Shown here: piece by piece, positions 1 to 8,820 of the stretch
Numbering within the stretch: the stretch's first letter is position 1
How the letters are laid out: every line of letters begins with the position of its first letter
Source: UKL13-2 sp031431435
GTDB lineage: Bacteria; Pseudomonadota; Gammaproteobacteria; Burkholderiales; Usitatibacteraceae
Direction: 5' to 3'
DNA: 12,311 nucleotides
NCBI GenBank assembly: GCA_031431435.1
Contig: JANPDI010000161.1
Coordinates: 1-12,311, forward strand
The notes under the pieces: generated by a model
What the model saw: the letters and a program-made list of their open reading frames with translations, nothing else
What the model was told of the DNA's origin: nothing
Databases searched by the model: none
Position numbers and translations under genes: made by a program

Positions 1-3
1 TTT

Positions 4-28
4 GTCTTCTGAAACGACTGCAGAAGAC
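4..28 (+). other. 8-bp stem-loop in the rpoB leader
   Basis: GTCTTCTG (4-11) pairs perfectly with CAGAAGAC (21-28) around the 9-nt loop AAACGACTG. Only a short T run (30-32) follows, so it is a poor intrinsic terminator on its own. It could be an RNase processing site or a partial attenuator just downstream of the expected rplL stop; the role is inferred from position only. Confidence 0.5.
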
Positions 29-131
29 GTTTGGTCCGGGTGACGTCAGTCACTGTCCGCCAGCGAAGGGTAGCGGCCCTTCACCAAATGACGCCGACAA
101 AATATCGTCTGCGCCAGTCGAAGAACATTGA

Positions 132-150
132 CGCTGCGAGCCTCGCAGCG
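132..150 (+). other. GC-rich stem-loop just upstream of the rpoB ribosome binding site
   Basis: CGCTGCGA (132-139) pairs with TCGCAGCG (143-150) around the triloop GCC. At sequence level the two 9-nt arms are perfect inverted repeats flanking C141. No T tract follows, so it is not an intrinsic terminator. It ends 13 nt before the GGAG ribosome binding site (164-167), close enough to affect ribosome access or mRNA stability. Confidence 0.55.
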
Positions 151-163
151 CGACACAACGTTC

Positions 164-167
164 GGAG
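164..167 (+). promoter_or_regulatory. ribosome binding site that fixes the rpoB start
   Basis: GGAG lies 7 nt before the ATG at 175, an ideal spacing. The upstream in-frame starts (TTG 31, ATG 88) lack such a site, which supports 175 as the true start of rpoB. Confidence 0.8.
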
Positions 168-174
168 ATCCGTA

Positions 175-3100
175 ATGTCCCAAGCCTCAACCTCCCCCGC
201 AGCCTCCCGCTATACCTACACTGAGAAAAAACGCATTCGCAAATCATTTGCCAAACGCGCCAGTGTTCTGGATATCCCTTTTCTGTTGGCCACGCAGCTC
301 AATTCGTATGCCGAATTCCTGCAAGCTGACGTTGCTGTTGCCAGCCGCAATTTGCAGGGTTTGCAGGCTGCTTTTGATTCAGTGTTTCCGATTGTCTCGC
401 ACAACCAGTTTGCGCGTCTTGAGTTCCAGAGCTACACGCTCAGCCAGCCGCCATTTGACGTATTGGAATGCCAACAGCGCGGCCTGACATATGCATCACC
501 GCTGCGCGCTAAGGTGCGCCTGGTGATCATGGACCGCGAGGCATCCAAGCCGACGGTCAAGGAAATGAAGGAGCAGGAAGTGTACATGGGCGAGATTCCG
601 CTCATGACCCAAAACGGCTCATTTGTCATCAACGGTACCGAGCGTGTGATCGTCTCGCAGCTGCATCGTTCGCCCGGTGTGTTTTTTGAACACGACCGCG
701 GCAAGACCCACTCCTCAGGCAAGTTGCTGTTTTCGGCACGGGTGATTCCGTATCGTGGCTCATGGCTCGACTTTGAATTCGACCCAAAGGATTATTTGTA
801 TTTCCGTGTTGACCGCCGTCGCAAAATGCCGGTCACGATTTTGCTCAAGGCGTTGGGTTATACGCCGGATCAGATCTTGCGCGAATTTTTTGAGTTCGAC
901 CAGTTCCAGATCACCAAAAAAGGCGAGATCGAGCTCGAGTTGGTGCCGGATCGGTTGAAAGGCGAGACCGCCAAATTTGACATCATGTCAAAAGACGGCA
1001 AGGTCATCGTCCAAAAAGACAAACGTATCACCGCCAAGCATATCCGCGACATGGAAGCGGCGAAGATGAAGATGCTTGCGGTCAATGAGGAATACATGAT
1101 CGGCCGCGTGCTCGCGACCAACATCGTCAATACCGAAACCGGTGAAGTTGTGGCGAATGCCAACGAAGAGCTCACGGAGCTGAGCCTGCGCAAGTTGATT
1201 GACGCGGGTGTCGAGTCTATTTACACGCTCTACACAAACGATCTTGACCAGGGTGCGTACATTTCGTCAACGTTGCGTATCGATGAAACGGTTGATGTAC
1301 TGAATGCAAAAGTTGCGATCTATCGCATGATGCGTCCGGGCGAGCCACCAACGGAAGATTCCGTCAACACGTTGTTTAATGCGTTGTTCTTCTCGCCTGA
1401 CCGGTATGACCTGTCGGCCGTCGGCCGCATGAAGTTCAACCGCCGTGTCGGTCGTGATGAACTCACCGGCGCGATGACCCTGTCGACCGAAGACATCGTT
1501 GCGGTCATCAAGATTCTGGTTGAATTGCGCAACGGTCGTGGCGAAGTTGACGATATTGACCACTTGGGCAATCGTCGCGTGCGGTCGGTCGGCGAATTGG
1601 CGGAAAACCAGTTCCGTTCCGGCCTGGTGCGTGTTGAGCGCGCCGTACGGGAACGCCTCTCCCAGGCTGAATCCGAAAATTTGATGCCGCACGATTTGAT
1701 CAACGCCAAGCCGGTTTCAGCCGCGATCAAGGAATTTTTTGGTTCGTCACAGCTGTCGCAGTTTATGGACCAAACCAATCCGTTGTCGGAAATCACCCAC
1801 AAGCGCCGTGTCTCGGCGCTCGGCCCTGGTGGTTTGACGCGTGAGCGTGCCGGCTTTGAAGTCCGCGACGTGCATCCGACCCATTACGGTCGCGTATGTC
1901 CGATCGAAACCCCGGAAGGACCAAACATTGGTCTGATCAATTCGCTGGCGCTGTATGCGCAGGTAAACGATTACGGTTTTATCGAGACGGCGTACCGCAA
2001 GGTCGTCAACAACAAGGTGACCAACGAAATCGAGTATCTCTCGGCAATTGAAGAGAGCAAGTACACCATCGCCCAGGCGAATGCCGACACCGACAAGGCC
2101 GGCCATTTCATGGACGAACTGGTGAGCTGCCGCCAGCACAATGAGTTCATGTTGGCGCGCCCGGAAACCATCGACTATATCGACGTCGCACCCGCGCAGA
2201 TTGTGTCGGTTGCCGCGTCGTTGATTCCCTTTCTTGAGCACGATGACGCAAACCGCGCATTGATGGGATCAAACATGCAACGTCAGGCGGTGCCTTGCCT
2301 GCGCGCGGAGAAATCACTCGTTGGTACCGGTATCGAGCGTACGGTTGCGATGGACTCGGGCACGGCTGTATTAGCGCGCCGCGGTGGTCGTGTTGATTTT
2401 GTTGATGCCGGTCGTGTGGTGGTTCGTGTTAACGACAATGAAACCAATGCCGGCGAAGCTGGTGTGGATATTTATAACCTCACCAAATACGTACGTTCGA
2501 ACCAAAACACCAATATCAACCAGCGTCCGCTGGTCAAGGTTGGCGATTTTCTGGCCAAGAACGACGTGATCGCCGACGGTGCATCGACCGATATGGGCGA
2601 ATTGGCGCTTGGACAAAATCTGCTGGTCGCATTCATGCCTTGGAACGGCTACAACTTCGAAGATTCGATCTTGATCTCCGAACGAATCGTTGCTGAAGAC
2701 CGCTACACCTCGATTCACATTGAGGAATTGACGGCCGTCGCACGCGACACCAAGTTGGGTCCTGAAGAAATCACCCGCGACATTTCCAATCTGTCCGAGC
2801 GCATGCTTGGTCGTTTGGATGAGTCCGGCATTGTTTATATCGGTGCAGAAGTCGAGGCGGGTGACGTATTGGTGGGCAAGGTCACACCAAAGGGCGAAAC
2901 CCAGCTGACCCCTGAAGAGAAATTGCTTCGTGCGATCTTCGGCGAAAAAGCTTCTGACGTGAAAGACACCTCGTTGCGCGTTCAGTCTGGAATCTCGGGC
3001 ATTGTGATCGACGTGCAGGTGTTTACGCGTGAAGGTATTCAGCGCGACAAACGCGCACAGCAAATCATCGATGACCAGCTCAAGGATTACAAGAAGGATT

Positions 3101-4311
3101 TGGCCGACCAGTTGCGCATTGTTGAAGACGACGCGTTCCAGCGGATCGAGAAAATGCTGATTGGCAAAGTTGCCAAGGGTGGACCAAAGAAACTTGCCAA
3201 GGGCGACAAACTCACCAAGGCATATTTGACGGATCTGCCGCGCCACGACTGGTTCGACATCCGTTTGACCGACGACGACGACGCACGTCAACTCGAAACC
3301 CTGAAAGAAGCGCTTGATTTGACGCGCAAGGAATTCGACAAGGCGTTTGACGAAAAGAAACGCAAGTTGACGCAGGGTGACGAATTGCCACCGGGCGTGC
3401 AAAAAATGGTCAAGGTCTATGTGGCCGTAAAACGTCGTCTGCAGCCTGGCGACAAGATGGCGGGCCGCCACGGCAACAAGGGTGTGATCTCCAAAATTGT
3501 GCCGGTCGAAGACATGCCGTTCATGGCCGATGGCACACCGATGGATATCGTCCTTAACCCACTGGGTGTACCGTCACGGATGAACGTCGGACAGATTCTG
3601 GAAACACATTTGGGCTGGGCGGCAAAAGGTTTGGGCCACAAGATCGGCGCCATGCTCAAAGCCGGCGCCGAAGAGACCAAGATTCGCGGCTTCCTCGACA
3701 AGGTTTATAACACCAGCGGTAAGAAAGAAAACCTGGCTGAGTTGTCATCCGTTGAAGTCATGGAAATGGCAAAAAATCTGACCAACGGCGTGCCGTTTGC
3801 CACCCCCGTCTTTGACGGCGCGGCAGAGTCGGAAATTCGCGGCATGCTTGATTTGGCGTATGACGACGAGACTGCGAAGCGGCTCGGACTTACCGCGACC
3901 AAGACGCAGGCAACCCTGTATGACGGACGTACCGGCGAAGCGTTTGAGCGCTCGGTAACAGTCGGCTACATGCACATTCTGAAACTGCATCACTTGGTTG
4001 ACGACAAGATGCATGCCCGCTCAACCGGCCCGTATTCGCTAGTAACGCAGCAGCCACTGGGCGGCAAGGCGCAGTTCGGCGGTCAACGATTTGGTGAGAT
4101 GGAAGTCTGGGCGCTTGAGGCATACGGTGCGGCCTACACGCTGCAGGAAATGCTCACCGTCAAGTCGGATGACACCAATGGACGTACCAAAGTGTACGAA
4201 TCCATTGTCAAGGGCGAGCACAAGATCGAGGCGGGCATGCCCGAGTCGTTCAACGTGCTGGTCAAGGAAATCCGTTCGCTTGCGATTGATATTGATTTGG
4301 AGCGGCATTGA
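175..4311 (+). CDS. rpoB: DNA-directed RNA polymerase subunit beta
   Basis: RpoB is the second-largest RNA polymerase subunit. With beta' it forms the active-site cleft, and it is the target of rifampicin. The protein has 1378 residues from the ATG at 175, close to the betaproteobacterial length (about 1368) and longer than in E. coli (1342). Visible landmarks are the N-terminal 'TEKKRIRKSFAKR' (16-28); the rifampicin pocket starting 'GSSQLSQFMDQTNPLSEI' at 523; the following 'LTRERAGFEVRDVHPTHYGR'; the flap region around 'KGETQLTPEEKLLRAIFGEK' (from about 905); and the catalytic 'GDKMAGRHGNKG', with K1094 and K1102 matching E. coli K1065 and K1073. The C-terminus ends in the conserved 'SFNVLVKEIRSLAIDIDL'. 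D532, H542 and S547 (E. coli 516, 526, 531) are wild type, predicting no classical rifampicin resistance. About ten Ser/Ala-rich residues precede the position where Burkholderia RpoB starts. rpoC follows after 107 nt in the same orientation, so the two are surely co-transcribed. Confidence 0.98.
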   Translation: MSQASTSPAASRYTYTEKKRIRKSFAKRASVLDIPFLLATQLNSYAEFLQADVAVASRNLQGLQAAFDSVFPIVSHNQFARLEFQSYTLSQPPFDVLECQQRGLTYASPLRAKVRLVIMDREASKPTVKEMKEQEVYMGEIPLMTQNGSFVINGTERVIVSQLHRSPGVFFEHDRGKTHSSGKLLFSARVIPYRGSWLDFEFDPKDYLYFRVDRRRKMPVTILLKALGYTPDQILREFFEFDQFQITKKGEIELELVPDRLKGETAKFDIMSKDGKVIVQKDKRITAKHIRDMEAAKMKMLAVNEEYMIGRVLATNIVNTETGEVVANANEELTELSLRKLIDAGVESIYTLYTNDLDQGAYISSTLRIDETVDVLNAKVAIYRMMRPGEPPTEDSVNTLFNALFFSPDRYDLSAVGRMKFNRRVGRDELTGAMTLSTEDIVAVIKILVELRNGRGEVDDIDHLGNRRVRSVGELAENQFRSGLVRVERAVRERLSQAESENLMPHDLINAKPVSAAIKEFFGSSQLSQFMDQTNPLSEITHKRRVSALGPGGLTRERAGFEVRDVHPTHYGRVCPIETPEGPNIGLINSLALYAQVNDYGFIETAYRKVVNNKVTNEIEYLSAIEESKYTIAQANADTDKAGHFMDELVSCRQHNEFMLARPETIDYIDVAPAQIVSVAASLIPFLEHDDANRALMGSNMQRQAVPCLRAEKSLVGTGIERTVAMDSGTAVLARRGGRVDFVDAGRVVVRVNDNETNAGEAGVDIYNLTKYVRSNQNTNINQRPLVKVGDFLAKNDVIADGASTDMGELALGQNLLVAFMPWNGYNFEDSILISERIVAEDRYTSIHIEELTAVARDTKLGPEEITRDISNLSERMLGRLDESGIVYIGAEVEAGDVLVGKVTPKGETQLTPEEKLLRAIFGEKASDVKDTSLRVQSGISGIVIDVQVFTREGIQRDKRAQQIIDDQLKDYKKDLADQLRIVEDDAFQRIEKMLIGKVAKGGPKKLAKGDKLTKAYLTDLPRHDWFDIRLTDDDDARQLETLKEALDLTRKEFDKAFDEKKRKLTQGDELPPGVQKMVKVYVAVKRRLQPGDKMAGRHGNKGVISKIVPVEDMPFMADGTPMDIVLNPLGVPSRMNVGQILETHLGWAAKGLGHKIGAMLKAGAEETKIRGFLDKVYNTSGKKENLAELSSVEVMEMAKNLTNGVPFATPVFDGAAESEIRGMLDLAYDDETAKRLGLTATKTQATLYDGRTGEAFERSVTVGYMHILKLHHLVDDKMHARSTGPYSLVTQQPLGGKAQFGGQRFGEMEVWALEAYGAAYTLQEMLTVKSDDTNGRTKVYESIVKGEHKIEAGMPESFNVLVKEIRSLAIDIDLERH

Positions 4312-4330
4312 TGGCGCGATAGCAGCGAGC

Positions 4331-4363
4331 TGGTGTGCATGTTGATTGTTTGCATGCGCACCA
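4331..4363 (+). other. 11-bp stem-loop in the rpoB-rpoC spacer
   Basis: TGGTGTGCATG (4331-4341) pairs with CATGCGCACCA (4353-4363), with one G-U pair, around an 11-nt loop. There is no T tract downstream, so it is not an intrinsic terminator. The spacer (4312-4418) otherwise holds only the rpoC ribosome binding site (GGAG, 4409-4412). A role in mRNA processing, stability or translational uncoupling of rpoC from rpoB is inferred. Confidence 0.55.
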
Positions 4364-4418
4364 CCTGCCGTCACACCGCAATCAAGCCACTGTCCAAACC
4401 AAATACTTGGAGTACTAA

Positions 4419-7400
4419 ATGAAAGCTCTACTAGATCTGTTCAAGCAAGTTACGCAAGAAGAAGAATTCGATGCGATCAAGATTGGCCTCGCGTCACCCG
4501 AAAAAATTCGTTCGTGGTCGTATGGTGAAGTCAAGAAGCCGGAAACGATCAACTATCGTACGTTCAAACCGGAACGCGACGGCCTGTTTTGCGCGAAGAT
4601 TTTCGGCCCGATCAAAGATTACGAATGTTTGTGCGGCAAATACAAGCGCCTGAAACATCGTGGTGTGATTTGTGAGAAGTGCGGCGTTGAAGTCACGCTG
4701 TCAAAAGTCCGTCGCGAGCGTATGGGCCACATTGAGTTGGCATCACCAACCGCGCATATCTGGTTCCTGAAGTCACTGCCATCGCGCCTCGGTATGGTGC
4801 TTGACATGACCCTGCGTGATATTGAGCGCGTGTTGTATTTCGAAGCATTTGTGGTGGTTGACCCGGGCATGACGCCGTTGAACAAGTGCCAGTTGTTGAC
4901 CGAGGACGATTACCTCGCCAAGGTCGAAGAGTACGGCGACGACTTCACCGCGCTGATGGGTGCCGAGGGTGTGCGTGAATTGTTGCGCAAGCTCGATATC
5001 AAGTCGGAGATGGAACAGCTGCGCAAGGATCTGGGTAACACCGGCTCCGAAGCCAAAATCAAGAAGATCGCCAAGCGCACCAAGGTGCTTGAGGCATTCC
5101 AGAAATCCGGCATCAAGCCGGACTGGATGGTGATGGAAGTGTTGCCCGTTTTGCCGCCAGATCTGCGCCCACTCGTGCCGCTGGACGGTGGTCGTTTTGC
5201 AACCTCGGATTTGAACGACCTTTATCGTCGCGTGATCAACCGTAACAATCGTTTGAAGCGTTTGCTGGAATTAAAGGCGCCGGAAATTATTGTTCGTAAC
5301 GAAAAGCGCATGCTGCAGGAATCGGTCGATTCGCTGCTTGATAACGGTCGTCGCGGTAAAGCCATGACGGGCGCCAACAAGCGCGCCCTGAAGTCGCTCG
5401 CCGACATGATCAAAGGCAAGTCGGGTCGTTTCCGTCAAAACTTGCTCGGCAAGCGGGTTGATTATTCCGGCCGTTCGGTGATCGTGGTCGGACCAACACT
5501 GAAATTGCATCAGTGCGGTCTGCCGAAAAAAATGGCGTTGGAGTTGTTCAAGCCATTTATTTTCCACAAGCTTGAAGTGCTGGGTGCGGCAACGACCATC
5601 AAGGCCGCCAAGAAAATGGTGGAGGCCGAAGAGCCGTTGGTGTGGGATATCCTCGAAGACGTGATTCGCGAACATCCGGTGATGTTGAACCGTGCGCCAA
5701 CCTTGCATCGCCTTGGTATCCAGGCGTTTGAGCCGGTGCTGATTGAAGGTAAGGCAATCCAATTGCATCCATTGGTTTGTGCGGCATTTAACGCCGACTT
5801 TGACGGCGATCAAATGGCAGTACACGTGCCGATTTCACTTGAAGCGCAGATGGAGTGCCGCACGTTGATGTTGGCCTCTAACAACGTATTGTTCCCGGCC
5901 TCGGGCGAACCATCGATTGTGCCGTCGCAGGATATCGTGTTGGGTCTGTATTACATGACCCGCGAACGCGTCGCTGCAAAAGGCGAGGGTTCGATGTTCA
6001 TCAATGTGGCGGAAGCGCAGCGTGCTTATGAAACCGGTGAAGTGTCGCTGAACGCAAAGGTGTTGGTGCGCATTCAAGAAACCGACAAAGACGAAAAGGG
6101 CGAGATTTTTTCCCGTACCAAGCGTTACGAGACGACTGTTGGCCGCGCTATTTTGTCGGAGATTCTGCCGCCAGGACTGCCGTTCCCGTACATCAACAAA
6201 GCGTTGAAGAAAAAAGAAATCTCGAAAATCATCAACGCGGCATTCCGTCGTTGCGGTATTCGTGAAACCGTTATCTTCACAGATCAATTGATGTACACCG
6301 GCTTTACCTACGCAACCCGCGCAGGATTGTCGATCTCGATTGACGACATGTTGGTGCCGCCGCAGAAGAAGGAAATCATTGCAACGGCCGAGCAGGAGGT
6401 GAAAGAAATTGAAGCGCAATACACCTCAGGTCTGGTTACGCAGGGCGAGCGTTACAACAAGGTTGTCGACATTTGGGGACGCGCGGGCGATCAAGTGGCC
6501 AAGGCCATGATGGAGCAGCTTGGTTCCGAGCCGGTCACAACGCTGGACGGCAAAAAAACCACGCAAGAGTCGTTTAACGCCATTTACATGATGGCGGACT
6601 CCGGTGCGCGTGGTTCGGTTGCGCAGATTCGCCAGTTGGCGGGAATGCGTGGTCTGATGGCCAAGCCGGATGGCTCGATCATCGAAACGCCAATCACCGC
6701 GAATTTCCGTGAAGGGCTGAATGTGTTGCAGTACTTCATTTCCACACACGGTGCACGAAAGGGTCTCGCCGATACGGCGCTGAAAACGGCGAACTCTGGT
6801 TATCTGACACGCCGTCTGGTTGACGTTACCCAGGATTTGGTCGTGACCGAGGACGATTGCAAGACCGAGAACGGTCTGGTCGTCAAGGCGTTGGTTGAGG
6901 GCGGCGAGGTTATTGAGGCGCTGCGTGAACGAATTCTCGGCCGCGTACTTCAGGGTGACGTTGTGCATCCTGAAACCGGCAAAGTGTTGCTGGCCTCAGG
7001 CATCATGCTTGATGAAGACATGGTTGACGCCATTGATGCTGCCGGCATCGACGAAGTCAAAGTCCGCACGCCATTGACTTGCGACACACGTTACGGTTTG
7101 TGCGCAAAGTGTTATGGCCGCGACTTGGGTCGCGGCTCGATGATCAATTTGGGCGAGGCGGTTGGCGTCATTGCCGCACAATCGATCGGCGAGCCGGGTA
7201 CCCAGTTGACCATGCGCACCTTTCACATCGGTGGTGCCGCTTCGCGTACCGCCGCATCAAGCAGCATCGAGGCGAAGTCTGCCGGCACGTTGAAGTTCAT
7301 CAATACGATGCGGCACGTGAATAACGTTCGCAACGAAGTGATCGTGATTTCGAGAAGTGGCGAAGTGATCATTGCCGATGATGCGGGCCGCGAACGTGAA

Positions 7401-8621
7401 CGTCACAAGGTGCCTTATGGCGCCATGATGGCGTCCAAGGACGGCGACAAAATCAAGGCCGGACAGACGCTTGCAACGTGGGATCCGCATACCCGTCCAA
7501 TCATTACTGAATATGCCGGCGAAGTTCGTTTCGACAACGTCGAAGAGGGCGTGACCGTTGCCAAGCAGATCGACGAAACAACCGGTCTTTCGAGCCTGGT
7601 TGTGATCGATCCCAAACGTCGCGGCTCCGCGGCGTCCAAAGGGTTGCGTCCGGCGGTGAAATTGCTGGGTGCCGGCGGCAAGGAAATGAAGCAGAACAAT
7701 TCCGATGCGCCCGTTGCCTACACATTCCAAATCGGCTCGATCATCACGGTTAAGAACGGCCAGCAGGTCGGTGTTGGTGAAGTCATGGCGCGTATCCCGC
7801 AGGAGTCATCAAAGACCCGCGACATCACCGGCGGTCTGCCGCGTGTTGCCGAGCTTTTTGAGGCGCGCTCACCAAAAGATGCAGGCGTCCTTGCCGAAGT
7901 GACCGGTACCGTTTCGTTCGGAAAAGAGACCAAGGGCAAGCAGCGGTTGGTAATCACTGACTTCGATGGAACGCCACATGAGTACTTGATCCCTAAAGAC
8001 AAGCACGTGACTGCACACGATGGTCAGGTGGTCAACAAAGGCGAAACAATTGTCGACGGCCCGGCCGATCCCCATGACATCCTGCGTTTGCAAGGGATGG
8101 AAGCATTGGCGCGTTATATCACTGATGAGGTTCAGGACGTTTACCGTTTGCAGGGCGTGAAGATCAACGACAAACACATTGAAGTCATTGTTCGTCAGAT
8201 GTTGCGTCGGGTTTCGATTGTTGATCCGGGCGAAACCCGCTTCATCTTGGGTGAGCAGTTGGAACGTGCCGAGGTACTTGGTGAAAATGATCGCATGGTA
8301 AAAGAAGGCAAGAAACCTGCGCATTACAATTACAACCTGCTCGGTATTACCAAGGCGTCACTGTCAACCGACTCGTTCATTTCCGCGGCTTCCTTCCAGG
8401 AAACAACCCGTGTCTTGACCGAAGCGGCCATCATGGGCAAGAAGGACGACTTGCGCGGCCTCAAGGAAAACGTCATCGTTGGTCGCTTGATTCCTGCTGG
8501 AACGGGATTGGCGTATCACCGTGCGCGCAAGCGCGTCGGGCCACGGGCGTCGTCTTCATCTGCCGACTTTGGTTTTGTGATTGAGGAAGCGGAAGAAAAA
8601 TCGACAGAGGAAGCGGCATAG
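4419..8621 (+). CDS. rpoC: DNA-directed RNA polymerase subunit beta'
   Basis: RpoC is the largest RNA polymerase subunit and carries the catalytic magnesium and the mobile parts of the active site. It has 1400 residues (E. coli 1407), and E. coli numbering holds exactly over much of its length. The first zinc site is C70, C72, C85 and C88. The rudder and lid region includes 'GRFRQNLLGKRVDYSGRS'. The catalytic 'NADFDGDQM' has Asp460, Asp462 and Asp464. The bridge helix starts near H777-A779-R780, the second zinc site is C814, C888, C895 and C898, and the trigger loop 'MRTFHIGG' starts at M932. The C-terminal region 'RQMLRRV' to 'LKENVIVGRLIPAGTG' is conserved and ends in a short acidic tail. 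GGAG at 4409-4412 sits 6 nt before the ATG. The gene is the last of its unit, since a strong terminator follows 48 nt after the stop. I see no disruption or insertion. Confidence 0.98.
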   Translation: MKALLDLFKQVTQEEEFDAIKIGLASPEKIRSWSYGEVKKPETINYRTFKPERDGLFCAKIFGPIKDYECLCGKYKRLKHRGVICEKCGVEVTLSKVRRERMGHIELASPTAHIWFLKSLPSRLGMVLDMTLRDIERVLYFEAFVVVDPGMTPLNKCQLLTEDDYLAKVEEYGDDFTALMGAEGVRELLRKLDIKSEMEQLRKDLGNTGSEAKIKKIAKRTKVLEAFQKSGIKPDWMVMEVLPVLPPDLRPLVPLDGGRFATSDLNDLYRRVINRNNRLKRLLELKAPEIIVRNEKRMLQESVDSLLDNGRRGKAMTGANKRALKSLADMIKGKSGRFRQNLLGKRVDYSGRSVIVVGPTLKLHQCGLPKKMALELFKPFIFHKLEVLGAATTIKAAKKMVEAEEPLVWDILEDVIREHPVMLNRAPTLHRLGIQAFEPVLIEGKAIQLHPLVCAAFNADFDGDQMAVHVPISLEAQMECRTLMLASNNVLFPASGEPSIVPSQDIVLGLYYMTRERVAAKGEGSMFINVAEAQRAYETGEVSLNAKVLVRIQETDKDEKGEIFSRTKRYETTVGRAILSEILPPGLPFPYINKALKKKEISKIINAAFRRCGIRETVIFTDQLMYTGFTYATRAGLSISIDDMLVPPQKKEIIATAEQEVKEIEAQYTSGLVTQGERYNKVVDIWGRAGDQVAKAMMEQLGSEPVTTLDGKKTTQESFNAIYMMADSGARGSVAQIRQLAGMRGLMAKPDGSIIETPITANFREGLNVLQYFISTHGARKGLADTALKTANSGYLTRRLVDVTQDLVVTEDDCKTENGLVVKALVEGGEVIEALRERILGRVLQGDVVHPETGKVLLASGIMLDEDMVDAIDAAGIDEVKVRTPLTCDTRYGLCAKCYGRDLGRGSMINLGEAVGVIAAQSIGEPGTQLTMRTFHIGGAASRTAASSSIEAKSAGTLKFINTMRHVNNVRNEVIVISRSGEVIIADDAGRERERHKVPYGAMMASKDGDKIKAGQTLATWDPHTRPIITEYAGEVRFDNVEEGVTVAKQIDETTGLSSLVVIDPKRRGSAASKGLRPAVKLLGAGGKEMKQNNSDAPVAYTFQIGSIITVKNGQQVGVGEVMARIPQESSKTRDITGGLPRVAELFEARSPKDAGVLAEVTGTVSFGKETKGKQRLVITDFDGTPHEYLIPKDKHVTAHDGQVVNKGETIVDGPADPHDILRLQGMEALARYITDEVQDVYRLQGVKINDKHIEVIVRQMLRRVSIVDPGETRFILGEQLERAEVLGENDRMVKEGKKPAHYNYNLLGITKASLSTDSFISAASFQETTRVLTEAAIMGKKDDLRGLKENVIVGRLIPAGTGLAYHRARKRVGPRASSSSADFGFVIEEAEEKSTEEAA

Positions 8622-8669
8622 AGATCGGTTCGCGTCGATCGCTTTTGCCGCCGGTTCAGCCGAGCACAT

Positions 8670-8708
8670 AAAACAGAAAAACCCGCCAAAAGCGGGTTTT
8701 TCTGTTTT
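8670..8708 (+). terminator. strong intrinsic terminator after rpoC
   Basis: A perfect 17-bp stem (8670-8686 with 8692-8708) surrounds the 5-nt loop CAAAA (8687-8691). The inner five pairs are all G-C and the next five put T8697-T8701 after GCGGG, which gives a normal terminator core with an uninterrupted T tract. The outer part continues as ACAG/CTGT and A4/T4. Because the A tract mirrors the T tract, it could also act on the minus strand, though no minus-strand gene is near. It lies 48 nt after the rpoC stop. Confidence 0.95.
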
Positions 8709-8820
8709 CTCCGTCGCCTTTCCAGCCTGATTGGCTGCAAATGAGCGTGGGTGTCACGTACCTGGCGCGTTGGTCGCCATTCTGGCGTTGCGGGCAGAGA
8801 AGATAAATTCCATTAGTTGT

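Larger units (their letters stand above)
1..174 (+). promoter_or_regulatory. structured non-coding leader upstream of rpoB
   Basis: This stretch precedes the rpoB start and probably is the rplL-rpoB intergenic region, although no part of rplL is visible. An open frame from TTG at 31 runs through it into rpoB, but its first 48 residues look unlike RpoB N-termini and the better start is 175. It holds four possible stem-loops: 4-11/21-28 (8 bp), 40-44/49-53 (5 bp, loop GTCA), 65-70/77-82 (6 bp) and 132-139/143-150 (8 bp, triloop). In E. coli the equivalent spacer holds a partial transcription attenuator and an RNase III cleavage site, so a similar role is possible. I found no convincing sigma70 promoter here, which suggests that rpoB is read through from upstream ribosomal protein genes. 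Confidence 0.6.

Noticed and set aside
129..157. Possible promoter in the rpoB leader (TTGACG, 17 nt, GACACA)
   Set aside because: The -35 is fair but the -10 matches only two consensus bases, and the spacer is the 132-150 hairpin.
31..174. TTG start at 31 (or ATG at 88) extending RpoB by up to 48 residues
   Set aside because: The added residues do not look like RpoB, the stretch is full of hairpins, and a good ribosome binding site serves the ATG at 175.
2371..3471. 366-codon open frame on the minus strand inside rpoB
   Set aside because: It lies wholly antisense to a certain rpoB, its translation resembles no family I know, and long antisense frames are common opposite highly codon-biased genes.
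5835..6968. Two long minus-strand open frames (5835-6419 and 6426-6968) inside rpoC
   Set aside because: They are antisense to conserved rpoC sequence and no product is recognisable; they are explained by codon bias on the + strand.
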